DNA from: Gammaproteobacteria bacterium
GTDB lineage: Bacteria > Pseudomonadota > Gammaproteobacteria > Burkholderiales > Thiobacillaceae
Length of the DNA: 5,631 nucleotides
Direction of reading: 5' to 3'
NCBI GenBank assembly: GCA_018820745.1
Contig: JAHJNP010000322.1
Location: forward strand, 1 to 5,631
Position 1 is the first letter of the stretch, and each line of letters begins with the position of its first letter. The translations under genes were made by a program, and so were the position numbers. The notes under the pieces are model-generated. The model was not told the origin of the DNA. It did no database searches and worked only from the letters and a program-made list of their open reading frames with translations. Positions 1 to 4,619 of this stretch are shown here, piece by piece.

Positions 1-1
1 G

Positions 2-1063
2 CCGGGCGATCTGGCCAGCAGCGGCGCGCCGGGGACCAGCCGCCAGTACAGCGCCACCGTGGGCTTGTCCGCCTATGAGCTGGATTTCTTCGGCCGCGTC
101 CGCAGTCTCAACGCCGAGGCGCTTGAAACCTATCTCGGCACCGAGGAGGCGCGTCGCAGCGCGCAGATCAGCCTGGTGGCCGAAGTCGCCAACGCCTGGC
201 TGACGCGCGCGGCCGACCGCGAGCGGCTCGCGCTGGCGCGCAGCACCTTCGAAACGCGGCAGCAGTCCCACGAGCTGACCCGCCGCCTGTTCGAAGCCGG
301 TGCGGTGTCGGCGCTCGACCTGCACCAGGCGCAGACGCTGCTGGAAAGCGCCCGCGCCGACGCCGCCCGCTACCGCAGCTTCGTCGCGCAGGACGAGAAC
401 GCACTCGCGCTCGTCGTCGGCGCCCCGTTGCCGGCCGAACTGCTGCCCGACAGACTGCCCGACACCGCGAGCGCGGTGGCCGAACTGCCGGCCGGCGTGC
501 CCTCCGAAGTGCTGACGCGCCGCCCCGACATCCTGCAGGCCGAGCGTTCGCTGCGTGCCGCCAACGCCAACATCGGTGCGGCGCGCGCAGCGTTCTTCCC
601 GAGCATCTCGCTCACCGCCGCGGCCGGCACCGCGAGCAGCACGCTGGGCGGCCTGTTCGACGGCGGGTCCGGCATCTGGAGCTTCATGCCGCAGATCCGC
701 ATCCCGATCTTCGAGGCCGGCCGCTTGAAGGCGAATCTGGATGTGGCCGAGGTGCAGCGCGACATCAACGTCGCCCAGTACGAGAAGGCCATCCAGCGCG
801 CCTTCCGCGAGGTGGCCGATGCGCTTGCCGAACGTGCCACCCTCGCTGAGCAGCTTGACGCGAGGCGCGCGCTGGTCGACGCTACCGCAGCAGGCTTCCG
901 CCTGTCGGAAGCGCGCTACAAGGGCGGCGTGGACAGCTTTCTCGGCCTGCTCGACGCCCAGCGCACGCTCTATGGCGCCGAACTGGATCTGATCGGCGTG
1001 CGCCTGTCAGCAGCCGCCAATGGCGTAACGCTTTACAAGGCGCTCGGCGGCGGCTGGCAGTAG
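2..1063 (+). CDS. RND efflux outer membrane factor, OprM/NodT family (5' partial)
   Basis: This is the outer membrane channel of a tripartite RND-type efflux pump. It would form a trimeric beta-barrel with a periplasmic alpha-helical tunnel that receives substrate from the inner membrane pump and its adaptor. The frame is open from the first bases of the window, so the true start, lipoprotein signal and roughly the first 120 residues lie upstream; 353 codons are seen, against about 470 usual for the family. An internal GTG at 59 is not the start, because coding similarity continues before it ([20 protein letters not shown]). Family hallmarks, counted from the first codon, are [10 protein letters not shown] near 26-35, the second OEP repeat opening with LTRRPDI near 171-177, [19 protein letters not shown] near 187-204, IPIFEAGR near 234-241, and the C-terminal [19 protein letters not shown]. 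The stop is TAG. The adaptor and pump genes are probably upstream. Substrate cannot be told from the sequence. Confidence 0.95.
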   Translation, partial: PGDLASSGAPGTSRQYSATVGLSAYELDFFGRVRSLNAEALETYLGTEEARRSAQISLVAEVANAWLTRAADRERLALARSTFETRQQSHELTRRLFEAGAVSALDLHQAQTLLESARADAARYRSFVAQDENALALVVGAPLPAELLPDRLPDTASAVAELPAGVPSEVLTRRPDILQAERSLRAANANIGAARAAFFPSISLTAAAGTASSTLGGLFDGGSGIWSFMPQIRIPIFEAGRLKANLDVAEVQRDINVAQYEKAIQRAFREVADALAERATLAEQLDARRALVDATAAGFRLSEARYKGGVDSFLGLLDAQRTLYGAELDLIGVRLSAAANGVTLYKALGGGWQ

Positions 1064-1143
1064 GGCGGGGTGCCTGCGTCATGACGGGCCGCGAGCCGCG
1101 CGTGTGCGTCGCCGGCCGCGGCCATTGCTTGCGTACTGTGCTG

Positions 1144-1152
1144 AAAGGAGGT
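1144..1152 (+). promoter_or_regulatory. Strong Shine-Dalgarno of the dioxygenase gene
   Basis: AAAGGAGGT is an almost full anti-16S match, with GGAGG ending 5 bases before the ATG at 1157. It fixes that start and suggests efficient translation. The 93-base gap after the efflux gene shows no terminator hairpin with a T-run, so read-through from the efflux operon is possible. I saw no convincing -35/-10 pair in the gap. Confidence 0.85.
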
Positions 1153-1156
1153 CGAC

Positions 1157-1972
1157 ATGAAACGGCTGCCCACCTATTTCCTGTCCCATGGCGGCGGCCC
1201 GTGGCCGTATCTCACGGGCGCATTCCGCGAGCACTATCGTCCGCTCGAGGCGTCGCTGCAGGCGCTGGCGCGTGAACTGGGCGGCAAGCCCCGTGCAGTC
1301 CTGATGGTGTCGGGCCACTGGGAGGCAAGTGCGTTCACCGTGATGGCGAACCCGCATCCGCCCATGGTCTACGACTACAGCGGTTTTCCGGAGCACACCT
1401 ACCATGTGCAATACGGCGCCCCGGGTTCGCCCGAACTGGCCGCCCGGGTGAAACATCTGCTCGAAGCGGCGGGCATCGAGGCTCGCCTCGACGCGCACCG
1501 CGGCTTCGACCACGGCTGCTTCGCCCCGATGGCCGTGATGGTTCCCGAAGCCGACGTCCCGGTTATCCAGCTGTCGTTGCAGACAGGCTACGACCCGCAA
1601 GCGCACCTCGCGCTGGGTCGGGCGCTTGCGCCTGTGCGCGACGAAGGCGTGTTGATCATCGGAAGCGGCCTCAGCTATCACAACCTGCAGGCGTTCGGCC
1701 CACCGGCCAAGGCGGCATCGGAGGCATTCGATGCCTGGTTGCAGGAGACGCTCGTGCATTCACCGCCTGCCGTGCGTACCCAGCGCCTGCTGCAGTGGGA
1801 GCAGGCGCCATCGGCCCGCCGTGCCCATCCGCAGGCGGACCACCTGATCCCGCTGATGGTCGCTGTCGGCGCAGCCGAGGACGAGCCAGCCGCCTGCGTT
1901 TACCACGAGCAGGACTTTTTCGGCGGGGTGACGGCCTCGAGCTTCCGCTTCGGGCAGGCGATAAGTCTGTAG
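1157..1972 (+). CDS. Class III extradiol dioxygenase-like protein, DODA/YgiD type
   Basis: A 271-residue member of the 4,5-DOPA extradiol dioxygenase family (LigB-like fold). Members open catechol-type rings next to the diol using a non-haem metal; E. coli YgiD binds zinc and acts on L-DOPA. Visible family signatures are SHGGGP at 10-15 (His11), VSGHWE at 51-56 (His54), YDYSGFP at 72-78, the HRGFDHG segment at 114-120 (His119), GSGLSYHN at 169-176 (His175), and HPQADHLIPL at 224-233 (His229). The histidines at 11, 54, 175 and 229 fit the metal and active-site positions of the family, and length and C-terminus are normal. No signal peptide is seen, so it should be cytoplasmic. The physiological substrate is unknown; a catechol or another aromatic diol is likely by family. 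It sits just after an efflux gene on the same strand, which may or may not be functional linkage. The family is firm, the substrate is not. Confidence 0.92.
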   Translation: MKRLPTYFLSHGGGPWPYLTGAFREHYRPLEASLQALARELGGKPRAVLMVSGHWEASAFTVMANPHPPMVYDYSGFPEHTYHVQYGAPGSPELAARVKHLLEAAGIEARLDAHRGFDHGCFAPMAVMVPEADVPVIQLSLQTGYDPQAHLALGRALAPVRDEGVLIIGSGLSYHNLQAFGPPAKAASEAFDAWLQETLVHSPPAVRTQRLLQWEQAPSARRAHPQADHLIPLMVAVGAAEDEPAACVYHEQDFFGGVTASSFRFGQAISL

Positions 1973-2158
1973 CGGATTTCAGATCGGCTTGAGCTGCACC
2001 CGCGCATACGAGGTGTCAAATGGGTCGGGGTAGCCGGACCGGCGGCATGGGGATGATCAGGCGGCTTGGCGACGAAGATCGCGGGCCCTGGATCGCTTGC
2101 AGGTGGGTAGGTTCGGGTGGGGACTTGCAGGGGCGCCGCCGTGTGCAGCAGCGTCGAT
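1973..2158. other. Intergenic region after the dioxygenase gene
   Basis: No supported gene lies here. The open frames in this stretch run antisense through the HU gene and look like chance products of GC-rich sequence. There is a small inverted repeat GCCGG-A-CCGGC at 2033-2043 and a direct repeat CTTGCAGG at 2096-2103 and 2124-2131. I see no clear terminator for the dioxygenase gene. Confidence 0.5.
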
Positions 2159-2188
2159 CCGGTCGTTCCGCCGTGGCGGGACGACCGG
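2159..2188 (-). terminator. Hairpin just past the HU stop, possible terminator lacking a U-tract
   Basis: The arms at 2159-2171 and 2176-2188 form a 13-pair stem around a 4-base loop. It has one irregular pair (T2167 with G2180: G-U in plus-strand RNA, A-C in minus-strand RNA). It lies 8 bases beyond the HU stop codon at 2197-2199. No T-run follows on the minus strand, so it is not a textbook intrinsic terminator. It may mark the transcript end with Rho, or protect the 3' end of the HU mRNA. Confidence 0.5.
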
Positions 2189-2196
2189 CGACAGAC

Positions 2197-2484
2197 TTAC
2201 TTCTTCTTGATGCCGTTTACCAGGCCCTTCAGCGTTGCGCCCGGCTTGAATGCGGGAACCTTGGACGCCTTGATCTTCAGCTCTTCGCCGGTCTTGGGGT
2301 TGCGGCCGGTACGGGCGGCGCGCTTGCGCACCTCGAATGTGCCGAAGCCAACCAGCGTGAGCGAGTCGCCCTTTTTCAGCGTGTTCGAAATGATGTCCAG
2401 CAGGCCGGCGACGTTGCGCTCGGCATCTGCTTTGGTGGACTGGGTGTGGGCGGCCAGTGCGTCAATCAGTTCTTTTCTGTTCAT
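2197..2484 (-). CDS. HU-family DNA-binding protein
   Basis: A 95-residue nucleoid protein of the HU/IHF family, which binds DNA as a dimer with little sequence preference, bends it and supports chromosome packing, replication and recombination. It starts MNRKELIDALA. The helical dimerisation part is about residues 1-40. The signature GFGTFEVRKRAARTGRNPKTG at 47-67 forms the beta arms, with the intercalating Pro at position 63 in RNPKTG. The end is basic (GIKKK). Length is close to the usual 90-95. GGAG at 2495-2498 (minus strand) lies 10 bases before the ATG. The features suit HU (HupA/HupB) better than IHF, but I cannot assign which HU paralogue. It is transcribed alone, divergent from the HIT gene, from the promoter at 2530-2559. 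Confidence 0.95.
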   Translation of the reverse strand: MNRKELIDALAAHTQSTKADAERNVAGLLDIISNTLKKGDSLTLVGFGTFEVRKRAARTGRNPKTGEELKIKASKVPAFKPGATLKGLVNGIKKK

Positions 2485-2529
2485 GTCTTAAAAGCTCCAT
2501 TGGTGTTTGAGTGGGAAACCCCGGTGCCG

Positions 2530-2559
2530 ATTATTGTGGAATACCTCCCCTGCTGGCAA
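2530..2559 (-). promoter_or_regulatory. Predicted sigma-70-type promoter of the HU gene
   Basis: Read on the minus strand, TTGCCA (2554-2559, 5 of 6 matches to TTGACA) and AATAAT (2530-2535, 5 of 6 to TATAAT) are separated by 18 bases. Transcription would begin near 2523, giving a leader of about 40 bases that carries the GGAG ribosome site. This is the best promoter match in the window and agrees with the strong expression expected for HU. Confidence 0.6.
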
Positions 2560-3059
2560 TGCCCCAATTTCCGTGCCTGGCGGGCCGGTACCCGATTTGC
2601 TCGATGCCAGGAATCGACACATTACCCGAATCCTGCACCGCGTTGACAATAGGAGATTCGTCTTGCCCCATGGCGAGCAACGCAAAGTGATCCGGAATGC
2701 TAGCGGAATCAAATGCTTATGGTTTGCCATGAAGACGCCGCCAAGGCATGGCCTGAAGGGCATGCGCTACCGCATGCCGCGCCCTTGCGGGATTGATGCC
2801 TAACCCGGGGCTGCAATCCCTGATCCCCTGCCGGGGCGGATGCAGGCAGGCCCTCGGCCCTATTTCCCGCGCCAGCATGCGCCGATGGCGTCTGTATCGC
2901 CCCCGAAATCTGCGTTGAACATGCCGCTACGCAGGTCATGCCTGACTGGGCGGTCCGACGTCCGCATGGGTTAAACTCGGCTCAAAAACAGGGGGGTGCA
3001 ACGTGCCCACCCCGCAGGTCCGCAACCGATTTTCGTAAACAAAACGAGCACAGCCAGGC
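2560..3059. other. Intergenic region between divergent HU and HIT genes
   Basis: About 500 bases without a supported gene. Open frames on both strands here have poor codon composition and no family I recognise. Visible items are an isolated TTGACA at 2643-2648 with no good -10 partner, a perfect 8-base-pair hairpin at 2759-2778, and an 8-base direct repeat GCATGCGC at 2760-2767 and 2875-2882. A TTAAACT at 2971-2977 could be a -10 element for the HIT gene, but no -35 fits. The first part is visibly less GC-rich than the coding regions. Confidence 0.5.
2759..2778. repeat. Perfect 8-bp inverted repeat (hairpin)
   Basis: GGCATGCG (2759-2766), loop CTAC, CGCATGCC (2771-2778). An alternative outer pairing AAGGGC (2756-2761) with GCCCTT (2781-2786) is also possible. 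There is no T-run on either strand, so it is not a standard terminator. It could be part of a small RNA, an operator, or nothing. Confidence 0.45.
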
Positions 3060-3452
3060 ATGACCGTAACTACCGACAAACCCTGCCCCTTTTGCCACCT
3101 TGACCCCCTCCGCATCATGGCCGAGGACGAACTCACCGTCGTCTATCGCGACGGCTTTCCCGTCTCGCTCGGCCACACCGTCATCATCCCGCGCCGCCAC
3201 TTCGCCACCCTGTTCGAGGCCACCGAATCCGAGCAGGCCGCACTGCTGAAGGCGCTGGCGCACGCCAGGGACATCCTCGACAAATACCACCAGCCGGACG
3301 GCTACAACATCGGCATCAACCATGGCCAGGCCGGCGGGCAGAGCGTGCCGCACCTGCACATTCATTTGATTCCCCGCTACCGGGGCGACAAGGAAGACCC
3401 GCGCGGCGGCGTGCGCTGGGTGCTGCCGGACAAGGCGAAGTACTGGGCGTGA
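3060..3452 (+). CDS. HIT family protein (histidine triad nucleotide hydrolase type)
   Basis: A 130-residue cytoplasmic protein of the histidine triad superfamily, whose members hydrolyse or transfer nucleotides (for example dinucleoside polyphosphates or AMP conjugates) through a nucleotidylated histidine. A possible zinc pair CPFC is at residues 9-12. GHTVIIPRRH lies at 38-47, NIGINHGQAGGQSVPHLHIHLIPR at 83-106 contains the triad His98, His100 and His102, and the ending DPRGGVRWVLPDKAKYW is common in this subgroup. The ATG at 3060 is the first possible start after an in-frame TAA about 24 bases upstream. Its ribosome site is weak (AGG at 3056-3058). No operon partner is evident: the gene upstream is divergent and a 366-base gap follows. 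The exact substrate cannot be inferred. Confidence 0.94.
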   Translation: MTVTTDKPCPFCHLDPLRIMAEDELTVVYRDGFPVSLGHTVIIPRRHFATLFEATESEQAALLKALAHARDILDKYHQPDGYNIGINHGQAGGQSVPHLHIHLIPRYRGDKEDPRGGVRWVLPDKAKYWA

Positions 3453-3486
3453 TGTTCGGCTTTGTCCCGAGAGGCAGCGCAAGTTC

Positions 3487-3642
3487 ATGCTGGGGGATAT
3501 TGTGCGCGCAACCTTCAACGACATCCGAAGCGGGCGCAAGCCGTTCTCGCATCCATTCGATGATCTGGTTGGGCTGTATGCGCGATCTTCCAGCAAGGCT
3601 GCCAGTGGGCTTGAATGCAGGGATGCGGGTGGCCCGTGTTGA
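3487..3642 (+). CDS. Doubtful small ORF or gene remnant, 51 aa
   Basis: ATG at 3487 to TGA at 3640-3642. The product begins MLGDIVRATFNDIRSGRKPF and continues with a plausible mix of hydrophobic and charged residues (FDDLVGLYARSSSKAASGLE). The frame stays open upstream of the ATG back to at least the HIT stop region, so it could be the tail of a decayed gene. GAGAGG at 3469-3474 is 12 bases before the ATG, a poor ribosome site. About 63% of its codons end in G or C, lower than the neighbouring real genes. I recognise no family. It may be a real small protein, a remnant, or chance. Confidence 0.25.
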   Translation: MLGDIVRATFNDIRSGRKPFSHPFDDLVGLYARSSSKAASGLECRDAGGPC

Positions 3643-3748
3643 TTCATTGGCCGTTAAAAATCACCTTCTTGCCAGGCCTTCCTGGCCCGGATTCGTAACC
3701 GGAGTTACCCGCTTACAAGCTTGACCGGATTCTCTGGCCCACTTCTCG

Positions 3749-3776
3749 GTGACCAGGCCTCAATCTTGCATATACC
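3749..3776 (+). promoter_or_regulatory. Possible promoter of the zinc ribbon gene
   Basis: GTGACC (3749-3754, 4 of 6 to TTGACA) and TATACC (3771-3776, 4 of 6 to TATAAT) are 16 bases apart. The leader to the ATG at 3819 would be about 35 bases. It is a weak match, supported only by its position. Confidence 0.3.
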
Positions 3777-3808
3777 TGCCTGTACAAGCCGTTTGTCGCA
3801 AACGCTAC

Positions 3809-3814
3809 AGGAGG
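3809..3814 (+). promoter_or_regulatory. Shine-Dalgarno of the zinc ribbon gene
   Basis: AGGAGG ends 4 bases before the ATG at 3819, rather close spacing. An out-of-frame ATG at 3815-3817 sits between them (ATGCATG) and would give only about 14 codons. The zinc ribbon product requires the second ATG. Confidence 0.7.
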
Positions 3815-3818
3815 ATGC

Positions 3819-4052
3819 ATGCCGCTATACGACTTTCACTGCAGGGAATGCAACTGTGATTTCGAGTTGCTGGTGCGCGGATCGACCGCTTACGTGTGCC
3901 CTGAATGCGGGAGCGCCGAAGTAGCGAAACAGGTGTCGTTGCCGGCGTCTCCGGGCAAGACCCAGGCGATGCTCGCACGCGCACGCGGTCAGGCCGCCCG
4001 CGAAGGTCACTTCAGCAACTATGCTCCGTCGGAGCGGCCCCGGCGTAAATGA
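3819..4052 (+). CDS. FmdB-family zinc ribbon protein
   Basis: A 77-residue small protein with the N-terminal zinc ribbon of the FmdB/CxxC_CxxC_SSSS family. It begins MPLYDFHCRECNCDFELLV, with the first metal pair Cys8 and Cys11 and the second pair Cys27 and Cys30 in VCPECGS. The ribbon covers residues 1-35. It is followed by a basic, probably flexible tail (ARARGQAAREGHFSNYAPSE and a final RPRRK). Members were first named as putative regulators of formamidase expression, but the biochemical role is generally unknown; binding of nucleic acid or protein is an inference. Length fits the family. It stands alone, 366 bases after the HIT gene and 186 before the next one. Cys13 is an extra cysteine outside the two CxxC pairs. 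Confidence 0.88.
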   Translation: MPLYDFHCRECNCDFELLVRGSTAYVCPECGSAEVAKQVSLPASPGKTQAMLARARGQAAREGHFSNYAPSERPRRK

Positions 4053-4084
4053 CAGGCATTCGTCCACGCACGGAATCGGGCTGC

Positions 4085-4110
4085 GGTTTTGTCGCGTTTG
4101 CGACAAAACC
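4085..4110. repeat. Perfect 26-base hairpin palindrome
   Basis: GGTTTTGTCGC (4085-4095), loop GTTT, GCGACAAAACC (4100-4110): an 11-bp stem with no mismatch, 33 bases past the zinc ribbon stop and about 130 bases before the next gene. The T-run is on the 5' arm and the A-run on the 3' arm, and no T-run follows, which is the reverse of an intrinsic terminator on either strand. It could be an operator for the genes to the right, a transcript-end hairpin, or a repeated chromosomal element. Confidence 0.7.
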
Positions 4111-4238
4111 CAACATCACGGTTGGCCCGGTCGCATGAAAAAGCGCGGACTTTCCCGGGGGCGCTGCGTGCTTGAAATACTGGACTATGCCTTTCGCCGC
4201 CGCCCCGCGCGCCGAAACGGGTCTCCGGGAATTCGCTC

Positions 4239-4619
4239 ATGCTGAATGCATCGCTGCTATCGATTATCGAAGAGGCGGGGGTCGCCGTGCTCACCCTGAC
4301 CGAGGGGCTGGAAAAGGACGCGTTTCTCGCCTCACGTCTCACCCGTGCGGAAACCCGGCGTCAGGTAAAGACCCTGAGCGAGAGCATCGCCAACCTCTCG
4401 CCGCAAACGCTGGGCATGCTCGCCGAAGTGGACTGGGCAGGCTGGCACACCGTCGCGCGGCAACTCGGCGCCGACAAAAATTCAGAACAGGACGCGCTGT
4501 GGTTCGCCGTGTGTTCCCTGGTGCCGGCCACGCTGATGTGGTTGCGGGTCTACCGCATCAACCAGCCGGAGATTTTCGAATGCAAGCCATTGGCCGATGT
4601 GGGCGGGGCAAGGCCATGA
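4239..4619 (+). CDS. HepT/DUF86-like (HEPN fold) protein with degenerate RNase motif, 126 aa
   Basis: A mostly helical 126-residue protein with no signal peptide. By eye it follows the HepT/DUF86 pattern: TEGLEKDAFLASRL at 21-34, ETRRQVKTLSESIANLSPQT at 38-57 (as in the HepT helix with GEAA..LS), VDWAGWHTVARQL at 64-76, and DALWFAVCSLVPATLMWLR at 85-103 (as in LVWETV..DLP..L). Where HepT carries the RNase motif R-x4-H-x-Y, this protein has RQLGADKN at 74-81: Arg74 is kept, Asp79 replaces His and Asn81 replaces Tyr. If the homology holds, it is probably not an active HEPN RNase of the usual kind. The start ATG at 4239 has only a weak GGGA 8 bases upstream, but the HepT-like alignment begins near residue 4. 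It overlaps the next gene by ATGA, so the two are probably co-translated. The fold is my inference; otherwise it is a hypothetical protein. Confidence 0.8.
   Translation: MLNASLLSIIEEAGVAVLTLTEGLEKDAFLASRLTRAETRRQVKTLSESIANLSPQTLGMLAEVDWAGWHTVARQLGADKNSEQDALWFAVCSLVPATLMWLRVYRINQPEIFECKPLADVGGARP

Larger units (their letters stand above)
3453..3818. other. Intergenic region between HIT and zinc ribbon genes
   Basis: A 366-base stretch with lower GC than its neighbours and no gene I can support firmly. It holds a doubtful 51-codon frame (3487-3642), a 6-bp hairpin GCCAGG-CCTT-CCTGGC at 3671-3686, a 5-bp hairpin GTAAC-CGGA-GTTAC at 3695-3708, short direct repeats at 3672-3760, and a possible promoter at 3749-3776. 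The 91-codon frame starting at 3449 inside the HIT stop region looks random (rich in Ser, Arg and Trp, no conserved pattern). Confidence 0.5.

Noticed and set aside
1079..1759. A 226-codon minus-strand frame within the dioxygenase gene
   Set aside because: Shadow of the conserved plus-strand gene, with His/Arg-rich composition typical of antisense GC-rich coding DNA.
2020..2646. A 208-codon plus-strand frame across the HU gene
   Set aside because: It is antisense to a clearly conserved HU protein, and its sequence shows no recognisable domain.
2643..2671. A plus-strand promoter starting with the perfect TTGACA at 2643
   Set aside because: At 16-18 bases downstream the sequence is C-rich and does not resemble a -10 element.
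2982..3647. A 221-codon minus-strand frame opposite the HIT gene
   Set aside because: The plus strand carries the full HIT motif set; the minus frame has no recognisable motif and spans the gene plus its flanks.
4085..4110. The palindrome as an intrinsic terminator of the zinc ribbon gene
   Set aside because: The T-run is on the 5' arm and the A-run on the 3' arm, with no T-run after the stem on either strand, which is opposite to the usual design.
4112..4135. A sigma-54 (-24/-12) promoter suggested by TTGGCCCGG
   Set aside because: The GG-to-GC spacing does not match the required 10 bases.
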